Of a DNA stretch of 64,000 nucleotides, positions 44,601 through 51,600 are shown piece by piece; positions within the stretch are counted from its first letter, which is position 1; each line of letters opens with the position of its first letter. Location: assembly GCF_963378105.1 (NCBI RefSeq), contig NZ_OY726398.1, positions 4,464,001-4,528,000 of the forward strand. The letters run 5' to 3'. The translations under genes and the position numbers were made by a program. This DNA is from Mycolicibacter sp. MU0102 (GTDB lineage: Bacteria > Actinomycetota > Actinomycetes > Mycobacteriales > Mycobacteriaceae). The notes under the pieces are model-generated. The model searched no databases and was not told the DNA's origin. It saw nothing but the letters and a program-made list of their open reading frames with translations.

Positions 44601-45119
44601 GCCTTGGCCGCCGGTGCCACCAGCAATCCCGTCGATGCCATCGGCGTCCCAGCCCGCGCCACCGGTGCCATAGATCCACCCGCCGGCGTAGCCGTCGGGA
44701 TGGTCAGCCGTACCGTCGGCGCCGTTGCCGAACGGCATCAGCAAGTTGTAGTCAAACAGGTTGAACTGCGCAGAGCCCGGCAGGCTGAAGTCGGCCGCGC
44801 CACTGAAGATGTTCAGGTTCAGGTCCGCCAGGACCGCATCCCAGGCCTGCGCACCGAAGCTGTCGAAGGCGAGAGACCAACTGGAGGGGTCTAGGACGAC
44901 GCCCCAGGCGTCCTGATCGCCGAAGTCGAGGGCCAGGCCGTTGAAGGCATCGCCGAGGTCCTGACCGAACAGGTCGATGAGAACGTCGTCGAAGTCCGCA
45001 CGCGCCGTCGGAGCCGCCGCCATCGGCCCCAAGCCGAACGTCAGGAACGCGCCGACCGCGCTACTCGCACCGATGATCCGGTTGCTGCGACGACCCTTGT
45101 CCTGGCGGTGACGGCCCAT
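29616..45119 (-). CDS. Giant secreted PGRS/beta-solenoid-like protein B, 5167 aa
   Basis: The signal peptide covers 1-41 (MGRHRQDKGRRSNR, then IIGASSAVGAFLTFGLGPM, cleavage at ARA|D). The conserved Trp-rich domain (DVLIDLFGQDLGDAFNG; LMPFGNGADGTADHPDG) follows. B alone then has nine aromatic repeats of the LFSWFSxAG kind (about residues 196-425). The PGRS region continues to a hinge near 3229-3243 (YGGGGGGGGGGAHVGG) and includes a 175-aa tandem repeat. About 1700 residues of solenoid-like repeats lead to the C-terminal domain from GSWGELES (about 4942) to GQTATGNNGANNP. I chose ATG 45119 rather than 45143 because the AAGGGG ribosome binding site lies between the two. An antisense frame of 3360 codons overlaps it and is a by-product of the repeat codons. 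Of the three, B has the longest PGRS half. The likely location is the cell surface; the function is unknown. Confidence 0.9.
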   Translation of the reverse strand: MGRHRQDKGRRSNRIIGASSAVGAFLTFGLGPMAAAPTARADFDDVLIDLFGQDLGDAFNGLALDFGDQDAWGVVLDPSSWSLAFDSFGAQAWDAVLADLNLNIFSGAADFSLPGSAQFNLFDYNLLMPFGNGADGTADHPDGYAGGWIYGTGGAGWDADGIDGIAGGTGGQGGLFGGDGGAGGDGWGTGDGGAGGSVGWFAAFSHAGAGGAGGIDGGAGGLGGDGAAFAWFSDAGVGGIGGSGGGAGGKGGNVGLFSWFSSAGTGGNGGAGGNGGDGGNVGWYSWFSNAGDGGDGYNGGDGGTGSLFALFSSSGGAGGDGIGGNGGDGGGVGWFSTFSDAGDGGDGHTGGNGGGGSLFGGWSNGGAGGNGNDGGNGGDGGSAGLFSWFSRGGAGGDGGTADDLGTAGGNGGAGGDAALWGVFSSAGTGGAGGNGFAGAAGAAGSFANGGDGNGGAGGNGGNGGNGGAGGKGAYLFGAGGQGGAAGDGGKGGAGGAGADGADGAVAGADGSNGGNGGIGGNGGAAGKAGAGGAGGWFMGDAASGAAGSQDSGGLGGNGGNGGAGIDGADGDAGTAAHPDGFDGQAGGHGGNAGHAGAGGQGPGGQAASGTAGTAGKGGSGGAGGAGYDAASDATAVAGTAGGNGGAGGDAGLGGLQANGTTHGASGAAGVGGAGGDGKDGGAGAAGTALDPDGKAGTNGGAGGNGGQGGLEAVGGTRAAAGVGGDGGAGGKGGAGYDALGAGAAAGTSGGNGGIGGNGGVGGTGSTAGTHGAGGVGGKGGSGTDGADGGAGTAGNAADPDGGAGGNGGNGGNAGVGGAGGDSGSGNHAASGASGVAGKGGNGGVGGAGYDAAADLGATAGTAGGNGGAGGNAGVGGVQANGSRAASGAAGVGGDGGDGNNGADGNDGTQATPDGTAGQAGGAGGNGGQGGLNADNTRAADGDGGDGGAGGKGGAGYEGMNGATAGAAGENGGNGGAGGAGGVGGTGTNAGAHGVGGEGGNGGSGGKGADGAAGAVGTASHVDGTAGQAGGAGGNAGKGGAGGDSGAGVQAAGGTNGTAGVGGAGGQGGQGFDGANSTGAGVSGGNAGAGGAGGNGGQGGLQVDGSTRATQGVGGNGGAGGKGGAGYTGKAGADATVPGADGGAGESGTNGGNGGAGGAGGTGSTAGTQGVGGVGGAGGSGGQGGAGAAGAAGTASHVDGFDGGNGGAGGNAGKGGLGGAGLGGTAAAGVNGTAGVGGAGAAGGQGFDGANSTGAGVSGGNAGAGGAGGNGGQGGLQVDGSTRATQGVGGNGGAGGKGGAGYTGKAGADATVPGADGGAGESGTNGGNGGVGGAGGTGSTAGTQGVGGVGGAGGSGGQGGAGAAGAAGTASHVDGFDGGNGGAGGNAGKGGLGGAGLGGTAAAGANGTAGVGGAGAAGGAGFTGADSTGAGVSGGNGGAGGAGGNGGQGGLNVGGTRVADGTGGNGGAGGKGGAGYTGQAGADATVAGADGGAGESGTSGGNGGAGGAGGTGSTAGTQGLGGAGGAGGSGGKGGSGAAGAAGTAGHVDGQDGGSGGAGGNAGKGGLGGAGLGGTAAAGANGTAGVGGAGAAGGTGFDGADSHIAGQSGGNGGAGGAGGNGGQGGLNVGGTRVADGTGGNGGSGGKGGAGYDAVADGAAAGVSGTNGGVGGNGGSGGSGSTAGQHGAGGVGGAGGSGTDGADGGVGSTGTAQDRTGGAGGHGGDGGNAGAGGAGGSSGGGNFATSGTNGSAGKGGNGGTGGDGYDAATDATAAGGTSGGDGGVGGNAGHGGLQVGGTRAADGTAGAGGDGGAGKDGANGVAGTAPNVDGTAGGAGGAGGNGGLGGLNTDNSHAAQGAGGAGGNGGVGGAGYTGQAGEAAVQGAGDGAAGGAGESGSNGGAGGAGGAGGSGSTLGLEGLGGAGGAGGSGGAGGRGADGADGTQTHLDGYAGGAGGVGGNAGSGGSGGVGRTGQVASGADGIAGIGGDGGDGGTGHAGAAGALGVDGGVGGNGGVGGNAGQGGMAANGGPRANSGDGGAGGAGGAGGEGYTGQAGANPGDSGEDGSAGGAGGTGGAGGAGFIGGTGGAGGNAGTGGSGGAGASAAAGSDADGGNGGSAGAGGKGGAGGAGGSGTSVNGNGGAGGNGGNAGTAGVGGDGAGGGGAVTAGSGGKGGYGADGGSGGQGGAAGTGAGSTGSAGGLGGAGTDSAGGQGGAGGAGDGVVGSSLVAQNGGAGGTGGAGGSHADGGAGGVGGTGATGVAGKSGTTPGASATTAGGTGGAGGVGGAGGAGGAVSGVSGNGGAGGQGGTGGAGGSGVDGAAGTDNSGNTGVAGGKGGNGGNATVGGDGGIGGVGGAAGAAGGGGSGQHGAGGVGGSGGAGGNAGNGGDGGDGGDGDGAASIAAGKGGDGGTGGLVGRGGAGGAGGDNGDGTSAADGSRGAVGLGGDGGNGGDGGDGVGQLPDGTGQAGAAGGNGGSSAVAGYYDPLKGAGNGGAGGNGGAGAAGADNAAGDGFAGGAGGAGGNGGQGGFQNGHGGNTTGQGGAGGKGGVGGDGGAATGPVGDGGAGGAGGAGGIGGWAGTAENPGSTADGYDHSVVGGTAGNGGEGGAGGAGGESNAGTGGVGGAGGVGGEAGRGGWGSLLGTDGGNGGIGGDGGNGGVGGVGVIGGTGGAAGNGGVGGTGGHGGYGPAGIDAGDGGLGGAAGNGGVGGAGGQGIDDASGGAGGAGGSGGVGGRGGTAGNPGAVAGSAGRDGGVGGAAGAGGNAGAGGAGAGDAADGANGRGGDGGLGGRGGQAAAGSGTDANGNGYDGGNGGAGGAGGAGGQGIGGVGGGNGGRGGQGGQGLNGAAGVNAPAGSGLDGGNGGKGGDGGAAGQGGAGTDGGQDGAVGAGGWAGSGGAGGKGADGTATAAAGNGGAGGNGGTAGAGNNANPDGSDYHPGKGGNGGAGGAGGSQGASAAAGDGGKGGNGGNATGGAAGDGGAGGAGGTGSTSNGGSGGVGGNGGDAGPTANVTDLAGNGANGVAGGAGGAGGVGGNGIGGGTGGAGGKGGAGSDGINGADAATPGAAGGSGGNAGAGGAGGAGGKGGTGLSGSAGGAGGNGGSGGDAGKAGNGGAGANGGSGLLAGNGGNGGNGGSGVGGAAGAGGTGSATGASGTVGDAGTSSDGGNGGRGGDADGMSGSVPQSGGTGGNGGNGGTGAKGGTGGAGGSGASVGDGAVGGAGGVGGTGWIGDGIGYGGGGGGGGGGAHVGGTGTIDNTTVTGGKGGDGGNGTATAPGAAGQTGAIADVTVSGTVSNVTITGGNSTDAFAGGAAVVNIDSSSSIMNSSVAGGNAGDGGAGGNALLSATNGGAVSGSHAKGGNGSDSGAGGSATISADGTNSTVTNSSANGGNAGVGDANGGTGGAGGSATIAANGGGTVHDAIADAGNGGTGTDGGQGGAGGYANMTAGVYNNGGTVTGYATGGVGGTADGAGSIAGNGGSAQMQSGYNATDTVGGTVEGTATGAAGGDATGGGNGGTGGSARIYSSGDGSHATGISIGGQGGDGFDGGTGGSVTQHSLLLAFGDHAYASGTATSGQGGDGYGVGSVGGDGLNGQVRADGDGATVIDGTAKGGNGGDGRDGQTGGRGSTGIVGIGAGGIVEDSTGTGGNGGEGANGVNGGIGGAGTVGASTGQGNRVGVLITGSSATGGDGGAGFNGAGATVSATDHAEITDSHAIGHGSSANINADGVGTTVTEVTAEAGQGGAGGTGGAATVTATGGAAISESTATGGQGGVGAAGGKASITADGVDSTVANTNAIGGVGGSGGGAMGAGGVGGAATVTVTSGGGVSDATVHGGVGGSGGDNSDGLGGKGAVGGIGAISAANGGTASGQVTGGDGGDGGTGDNGLAGGVGGAAGKATINADGGTAGGTVTGGAGGTGGDAGAGKAGVAGGSGGAALIEARNGGIVAGTTTATGGTGGNTGSSLDTFAGGKGGTGGAATVEADGGTAGGSATGGAGGTGADASSAKAGVAGGAGGAALIDAHSGGIVFGTTTAHGGAGGDAGAGLGSLAGGVGGVGGTATVEANGGTADGAATGGRGGDGGAASLVRAGGAGGMGGVATVTASDTSSATGTAVGGAGAMGGLTNAIAGNGGAASVSADGASIVQGGTATGGTGGVVGNYGTSTGGKGGAGANGGAASIEAHNGGTVTNTVDGSGQDSTSATGGKGGNGGDGFSTNRLGGAGGLGGNASVIADNGSAGGAATGGDGGNGANATSAANGAAGAAGSTGTISATNGGVVTNGTATAGDSLGGVAGGQASVTADGANSTVTDSSAVAGNAGFGDANGGKGGVGGNADVAATGGAVTNGHAIGGDGGAGNSGGKGGSGGAAAVTAGVGGSVSGTATAGDGGDGTGANSVGGNGAWAEMQAGYSGNTPTTGGTVSGTATAGDGGDATNGGKAGHGGAALVLAAGTGVADAQATGGNGGDASVAGAVGGNGGFTNVAGLNGSITGGVASSGNGGAGLGGNGGTGGDSWIQAADPSGAAGTQITNGSSAGGDGGDGGVNGTNGAVGGNGGSGGNSTFWMSGGQTSTGVVNSGGDGGDGGAGGVGLGSNGGRGGEGGIGGDTAGNVGQGGDGGVGGAGGTNSGVGGAGGAGANAAAVAGSGQAIGGDGGAGGVGGVGFAGGAGGAGGTVSISTSTGGTITPDSTATGGTGGTGGAGSAIGAGGKGGAGGTATMSATDNGVIDDGHVRGGDGIDGGANGVDGGAGANNSLIVSGAGSRVVDTTVTNGANTANFAGGAATTTVSGGGVIENSSVTGGNASDTAAGGAASLTAVGSGSLISGSHATGGNAGVGDATSAGGAGGAAAIVATDGAHITDTTVDGGAGGNAQNGGTGGAGGLGVAGATGVGSTITGEAHGGAGGLGNAGTGGDGGKGELLVDVAGGSVGGGGNDAVAIGGAGGAGIDGGHGGNGSWGELESNGPGGNSYGHSTGGAGGEATGNGSVGGNGGSSDIQSSKTTYFYGNPAAGGDGGTASGTSTGGAGGNATGGGTGGNGGKASIGAGGDGSVSSGTVEGGAGGSVTNGGNGGNGGHGRIHALGEDSSTTSGHATGGNGGAGADGGKGGDGADGNVYAGNPTIPGASAPSADNATATGGNGGGGTGVGKTGGNGAEAGVVALGDQNADGQTATGNNGANNP
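35391..35432 (-). other. Poly-glycine hinge in giant protein B
   Basis: A run of ten glycines after Tyr-Gly-Gly, ending AHVGG, lies at about residues 3229-3243. It marks the change from PGRS to the valine-, serine- and threonine-containing repeats. Confidence 0.6.
40332..41910 (-). repeat. Tandem 525-bp (175-aa) repeat in giant gene B
   Basis: The motif GF(D/T)GA(N/D)S recurs at about 40332, 40854, 41379 and 41904, with steps of 522, 525 and 525 bp. Each unit also contains GYTG(K/Q)AGADATV and GGLGGAGLGGTAAAG. Copies 3 and 4 are nearly identical at the DNA level. This unit differs from the 663-bp unit of genes A and C, so B carries its own expansion. Confidence 0.8.
43850..44530 (-). repeat. 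Aromatic (Trp/Phe) repeat array in giant protein B
   Basis: Nine short cores (WFAAFS, AWFSD, LFSWFSS, WYSWFSN, LFALFSS, WFSTFSD, LFGGWSN, LFSWFSR, LWGVFSS) are spaced by glycine-rich linkers of roughly 18-30 residues. Proteins A and C have just two such cores each. The regular aromatic patches in a glycine scaffold could bind lipid, glycan or the mycomembrane; that role is inference. Confidence 0.75.
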
Positions 45120-45174
45120 AACCCATTTCCCCTTAACAAACACATAGGTGATACACAGCGAACCTTGCGTGACG

Positions 45175-45202
45175 AGATTAACATTGATTCCGAAAGAGTC
45201 AA
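45175..45202 (-). promoter_or_regulatory. Promoter of giant gene B
   Basis: TTGACT (45202-45197), a 16-nt spacer that contains GAATC and ends ATGT, and TAATCT (45180-45175) lie on the minus strand. The leader is about 48 nt. This is the same design as for genes A and C. Confidence 0.7.
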
Positions 45203-45550
45203 TTCGAGTTCACTTAACAGGCCTGCAGCCGGAAATGGCGGTTAACCAGGCGTTTTAACTCAACTGCAGAGCACTTTTTGAGTATCCACCTGCGAGTTTC
45301 CCGTCCAAGGCCTGAAAGAATCAGGTCGGTTCTGGCCCTCCTGGGGCAGTCCGAGACCGTTCTCGCCGCACCAGTCACAAGCCCTAGTGCCGCGGACCGC
45401 GCCCGGCGTCCTCTGGCCTGAACGCCAGTTCTTCCCGCACGTGGTATCGGCGTCAGATTCTCGGTAGCGATTCGAGAGACAGGTATCCGCGCCATCAGCC
45501 GCCCGTGCGCATGCAGCGTCATCACCCGCCGGAGGGTCCGATCAGGCGAC

Positions 45551-45641
45551 GGGCATCGGGCATCGGGCATCGGGCATCGGGCATCGGGCATCGGGCATCG
45601 GGCATCGGGCATCGGGCATCGGGCATCGGGCATCGGGCATC
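45551..45641. repeat. Heptamer tandem repeat, 13 perfect copies of GGGCATC
   Basis: Thirteen exact copies of a 7-bp unit occupy 91 bp. The unit length is not a multiple of three and the array lies between a terminator and the upstream region of gene B, so it is non-coding. The perfect identity suggests a recent or unstable array, i.e. a candidate variable-number locus. Confidence 0.95.
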
Positions 45642-45648
45642 GGAGACG

Positions 45649-45685
45649 ACCATCGCGGCCGGTCGAGAGACCCGGCCGCGATGGT
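45649..45685 (-). terminator. Hairpin terminator of giant gene C
   Basis: ACCATCGCGGCCGG (45649-45662) pairs perfectly with 45672-45685 around a 9-nt loop. It lies 14 nt past the stop codon of gene C and directly beside the heptamer array. Confidence 0.75.
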
Positions 45686-45698
45686 TCGGCGGGTCGGG

Positions 45699-48600
45699 TT
45701 ACGGGTTGTTCGCGCCGTTGGCGCCGGTGGCGGTCTGTCCGTCCTGGTTCTGGGCGTTGACCGCATAAACATCGCCCTCGGAACCGTTGCCGCCGGTAGC
45801 ACCGGTACCGGTACCACCGTTGCCGCCCGTGGCCGTGGCATTGTCGGCCGACGGATGGTCGGACGACGTGCCACTGCTGTCGAGCCCCGCCGCGACGTTG
45901 CCATCAGCCCCGGCGCCGCCCGTGCCGCCGCTGACACCGGCGCCGCCGTCGCCGCCGGTGCCAGCGCTGCCGGTAGCACTGCTGTTCTCGCCCAGGGCGT
46001 TGACCCGACCAGATCCGGCATTACCGCCCTGGCCTGCGTTGCCGACACCGCCGTCACCGCCGTTGGCCGTGCCGCTGGCGACTGCGGCGGTCCCACCTGC
46101 CGCGATGCTGGCCTTGCCGCCATTACCGCCGTGTCCGCCGTTGTAGGCAGCGCCACCGTCACCGCCCGTCGACGTGCCGCTGACCGTCCCGCCATAGCCA
46201 CCGGCGGTCGGGTTGCCGAAGAAGTAGGTGGTCTTAGAACTCTGGATGTCGGAGCTTCCCCCGTTACCGCCGACACTGCCGTTGCCGGTGGCCTCACCGC
46301 CGGAACCCCCGGTGGAGAGACCGTAGGAGTTGCCGCCGGGGCCGTTGGACTCCAGTTCACCCCAGGAGCCGGTTCCGCCGTGACCGCCGTTGATCCCGGC
46401 GCCGCCATCACCGCCGATCGCGATAGCGGAATTGCCGCCCCCGCCAACCGAGCCGCCAGCGACGTCGACGAGCAGCTCGCCCTTTCCTCCGTCACCGCCG
46501 ATCCCGGCGTTGCCAAGCCCGCCAGCGCCGCCGTACGCCTCCCCGGTGATGCTGCTGCCGACCCCGGTCGCCCCGGCCACACCGACACCGCCGTCGCCAC
46601 CCGAGCCGCCGTTCTGGCCGTAACCACCCTCGCCGCCCTTGACGGTGGTGTCAGTGATCTGCGCTCCGCCGGTCGCCGCGATGCCGGCCGCGCCGCCATC
46701 ACCACCCGTGGCACCGACAGAGCCGTCGGTGTCCCCACCGTTACCGCCCGTCGCGTTGCTGCCGGAGATGAGGCTGCCCGTACCGGTGGCCGTCAGGCTC
46801 GCGGCACCGCCGGCAGCGGTGTCACTGGCATCGCCACCGGTGACCGTGCTGCCGGTGATGACGCCGCCACCGCTGACGGATGCCGTCGCCGCACCGCCCG
46901 CGAAATTGGCAGTGTTCTGACCACTGGTGATGGTGGTGTCGGTGATGCTGCTGCCAGCACCATCGACGACCAGCGAGTTATTGGCACCATTGGCACCGTT
47001 AACACCGTTGGGCCCGCCATTGAGGCCGTCGCCACCCTCGACGTGACCGTTGTTGATCGCACCGCCATTGAGCGCGGACATGCTCGCCGTGCCGCCGCCA
47101 CCACCATCGCCGCCGGCCCCGGTCGCCGAGCCGGCGCCGCCGTCGCCACCGGTGCCGCCGGTCGCGGTGCTGTCCGACGAGATGGTGCCACCGGTGCTGG
47201 TGGACAGGCTGGCCGCGCCACCGTTTCCACCCTTGCCGCCGGCGAATCCGGTGCCACCGTTGCCGCCCTTGCCGCCGTCACCGCCGGTGACGGTGCCACT
47301 GGTGGTGCTCCCGCCGCTGATGCTGGCCGTCCCGCCGTTGCCGCCCGCGCCGCCGTTGGCGCCATCGCCACCGGTGCCGCCGTCGCCGCCGTTACCGCCG
47401 TTGATGCTGAGGCCGTTGTAGTCGGTGCCCGCGCCTACGTTCAGCGTCGCACCGATCCCGGTGCCACCCTTGCCGCCGATACCGCCGTTGGTACCGGCCG
47501 CTCCACCGTCACCACCGTTACCGCCGGACACCTGCCCGTTGGCGAAGCTGCCGCCACCGGTCACGTTCAGGGTCGCCACACCACCGGCGCCGCCGACGCT
47601 GCCACCGGTCCCGACGCCGGCGTCACCGGCTTGGACCGTGGTGTTGCTGACGGTGGTACCGCTGCCGTCGGCGGTGATCGTGGCATTGCCACCGACCGCG
47701 GTGGCGCTGTTCTGACCGCCTATCGCGTGGCTGTCGGAGACCGCTCCCCCGTTGGTGGCGTTCACGTCGGCTTGCCCACCCACACCTGTGGCCCCCGCGT
47801 CGGCGCCGATGGCAGAACTGTTGGTGATGGTCCCGTTGGTCGCCTGGAACTGCCCATGGCCACCGGCGACGGTGCCTGCCGAGTCGCCGCCGACAGCGGT
47901 GGCACCGGAGATGTTGCCGCCGCTGCCGGGGTCCCCGTAGGTTCCGGCGAAGACATACGCCTGACCACCCAGCGCACCAGTAGGGCCGACCACGTTCCTG
48001 TCGCCGCCGGCACCACCGGTGGCTGCGCTGTCGGTGGCGATACTGCCAGTGCCGTTCGCCACGATCCTGCCCTGACCACCGAATCCGGCGTGGCCACCGT
48101 TGGTCGCCGCACCGCCGTCACCTCCGATCGCGGTACCGGAGGCCTGACTGTTCACGCCGAAGGCTTGGACGTTGCCGATGGTGCCGTTGCCGCCGACACT
48201 GCCGGCACCGGTGCCGCTGCCGCCATTGCCGCTGTGCCCGATACCGCTGGCCTGTGCCCCGGCGGCGAACGCGCCCACCTGACCGCTGCTGCCATTGCCA
48301 CCCTGGCCGCCCGCCAAACCGGCGCCGCCGTCGCCGCCAAGGCCGCTGCCGCTGGCTACGGCGCCAGTGCCGCCCGCGACCACACTGCCGATGCCGCCGT
48401 TGCCGCCCGTGCCTGCGCCGGTGGCCTCACCACCGTTACCGCCCTTGCCAATTCCGCTGGCCGAACCGTCGTTGCCGCCAATGCCCGTCCGGACAAAGCC
48501 GCCCTGAATACTGCCGCTGCCGCCGTTGCCGCCGGTACTGCCGACGCCGGTTGCATTGCCACCGGTGCCGCCGGAGCCATCACCCGAGGCACTACCACCG

Positions 48601-51600
48601 GTGCCACCTTCCACACCGGCGGTCACCGCGGAGTAACCACCGACGCCGCCCTTGCCGCCCGCGAATGCGTTGCCGCCGGAGCCGCCCGTCGCGGTGGCCG
48701 CGGTGACGCTGCCGCCCAGTGCGGCTGTGACGTCGGAATCAGCACCCTTGCCGCCAACGCTGCCGGCGCCGTCGCCGTTACCGCCGTTACCGCCGGTGGC
48801 GTCGCCGCTCGCCGTGCTGCCGCTACCGGCGGCCGTCACCCGGCCCGCGCCGCCGATGCCGCCGGTACCACCGTTGCCCGCAGTGCTGCCCGCACCGCCG
48901 TCGCCGCCGACTGCGTGGCCGCCGGTGACTTGACCTCCTGCGAGTGCCGTGACCACAGCACCACCGGCGTCACCACCGATACCGCCGTTGGCGCCACCTA
49001 CGCCAGCCTTGCCGCCATCGGCGGAGCTGGTCGCCACCTTGCTGCCCGCGCCGTCGGCCGTGATCGTGGCCGACCCGCCGTTGGCGGTGGCGTTGCTGTC
49101 CTGTCCGGTGGCCTGGCTACCGGAGATGCTGGCGCCATTGGTCGCCTGCAGCAGCGCGATTCCGCCGTTGTGGCCGGCTCCGCCGTCTCCGCCGGTGGCA
49201 CTGCTGTTGGTGATGGTGTCGCCGCCGGAAGTCACCGTGTTCGGGTCGCCGGCAAAGACCTGCGCCCGGCCACCCTGGCCGCCGTCGACCCCATGGGCGC
49301 TGTCACCGCCCTTGCCGCCGACCGCGGTGCCGTTGGTGATCGTGTCGCCCGTGGCGTTGGTCTGCACGTATGCCTGACCGCCCGCACCGCCGGCCTTGCC
49401 GGCTCCACCGGTGCCACCATTGCCACCGGTGGAGCTGCCATTGGTGATGGTGCTGTCCTGACCCAGTGCACGGACCCACCCCAGACCGCCGTCGCCGCCC
49501 TTGCTGCCCGAACCGTCACCGTCACCACCGTTACCGGCCTGCCCGGTCCCGCTGGCGTAAGTCCCATCGCCCAACGCCGCCACCTGGCCGTTCTGGCCGT
49601 TACCACCGGCGCCGCCATTGAGGCCGTCACCGCCGTTACCGCCGTGGCCGGTGCCACTGGCCTCCGCACCGGCACCACCGGCGTTGATGCTGCCGTAACT
49701 GCCGTTGCCGCCTTTGCCGCCACCCGTGGCATTGCCGCCGTCGCCACCGATCGCCGTGCCGTGTGCCGTACCGCCGGGCCCGCCCAGACCGCTGTGCGCC
49801 TCGCCGGCATCGATACCACCGTTGCCGCCCTTGCCACCCTGGCTGGTGGAATCGGTCCCGGTGCCACCCTTGCCACCGGTGGCCTGACCGTACGACGTGC
49901 CGTCCTGATGTGCTTCGACGCCACCGAGGCCACCCTTGCCGCCGCTGCCACCGTTGTTGCCGTCGCCACCGGCGCCACCCGTAGCGGTAGTGCCGGCCGG
50001 GTTGCCAGCGTCGACGATGACCTTGCCGCCGTCGGTGGCGGAGATGTAGCCGGTGTTCCCGTCGCCGCCGGTACCGCCGTTGCCCACGCCGCCGTCACCG
50101 CCGGTCGCGGTGCCGGTTGCGGCGCTGCCCACACCGTCGGCGGTGACAGTGCCGGTTCCGCCGACGCCTCCGTGGCCGCCGTCATTGCCTCCACCACCGC
50201 CACCGCCCTGGGCGGTGGCGCCGTCGACGCTGCCGCCGTTGGTGGCGCCGACAACGGCTTGCCCACCGGTGCCGCCGACACCGCCGTTGCCGTCGCCGGC
50301 CCCGGCGTCGCCACCGATCGCATGGCTGTTCGAGACGCTGCTGTTCGTGCCGGTTGCGATCATGGTTGCCGCACCGCCGGCAGCGGTCTCGCTGGCGTCG
50401 CCACCGGTCACCGAGCTGTGGGTGATGCTGCCGCCGCTGCCGACTGTCGCCGTGGCGGCGCCACCGGCGAAGTTCGCCGAGTCCAGACCGCTGCTGACCG
50501 TGAGGTCAGTAACGCTGCCGCCAGTGACCGTCAGCGAGTTATTCGCACCGTTGGCACCGTTGACGCCGTTGGGTCCGCCGTTGGTGGCGTCACCCCCGGT
50601 GACGTGACCGTCGGTGATGCTGCCACCGTCGGCGGTCATCGTGCCGCTGCCGCCGCTGCCGCCGTGGCCGCCGTTGGCCGTGGCGCTGCCGGCCCCGCCA
50701 TTACCGCCGTTACCGCCGGTCGCGGTGCTGTCGGCGGAAATGGTCCCGCCGTTGGCGGTCGTGACGGTGCCGCTGCCGCCGCTGCCACCCGCGCCGCCGT
50801 CGAAGCCGTTGCCGCCCGCACCGCCGTCACCACCGTTACCGCCGATAGCAAGGCCGCTTCCGACCGAGGAAGTGCCGTAGCCGCCGCTGCCGCCGTTACC
50901 GCCGGCGCCGCCGTTGGTGCCGCCGTGGCCGCCGTTACCGCCGTTGCCGCCGGTGCTGCTGCCGGTCTGGCCGAGGCCACCGCCAATGCCGTTGCCGCCG
51001 TTACCGCCGTCGCTGCCGGCACCGTCGCCGCCGTTACCACCGTTGCCGCCGTCGCCGCCGGTACCGACCGCGTTAGTGGAGGTGACCCCGCCGGAAACCT
51101 GGACATTGCCCCAAGCGCCGACGCCTCCGTTGCCGCCGACCGCACCGTTGGTGCCGTTCAAGCCGCCGTCACCACCGTCGCCGCCGATCGCGGTGCCATT
51201 CGTGATGTGACTGCCTGTCGGACCCGCGTAATCAGTCACCTGAATCCACGCACGACCGCCGTCACCGCCGTTGCCGCCGAGGCCGTCACCGCCGTTGCCC
51301 GCGGTGCCTTGGCCGCTGACGCCCCCGTTGAAGCCGGCCATGTTGGCAGTACCACCGAGACCGCCAGTGACACCGGCACCGTCAGCGTCGCCACCATCAC
51401 CGCCGGTCATGTTGCCGTTGACGGTAGCCCCGGTTCCGGCGGCTCGCACCGACCCATAACCGCCCTTACCGGCAATGCCGCCGTCACTGGCGTTGCCGCC
51501 GTCACCACCGTGAGCGGTACCGGTCGCAGTGCCGCCGGTCGGAGCTGTCGGCGCAATGCCCGCTCCGACCTGGCCGCCGCCGCCACCGCCACCGATGCTG

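Larger units (their letters stand above)
45120..45698. other. Intergenic region between giant genes B and C
   Basis: This 579-bp stretch holds the gene B leader and promoter (to 45202), an unassigned part (45203-45550), a perfect heptamer array (45551-45641) and the gene C terminator (45649-45685). Open frames across the heptamers give a repeating MPDARCP pattern in three phases and are not real genes. Confidence 0.6.

Noticed and set aside
45120..45143. Upstream start (ATG 45143) for giant gene B
   Set aside because: The AAGGGG ribosome binding site lies between 45143 and 45119, and the other paralogues begin at the position of 45119.
45551..45641. CRISPR array
   Set aside because: The unit is a 7-bp direct repeat without spacers and no cas genes are present; it is a simple tandem array.
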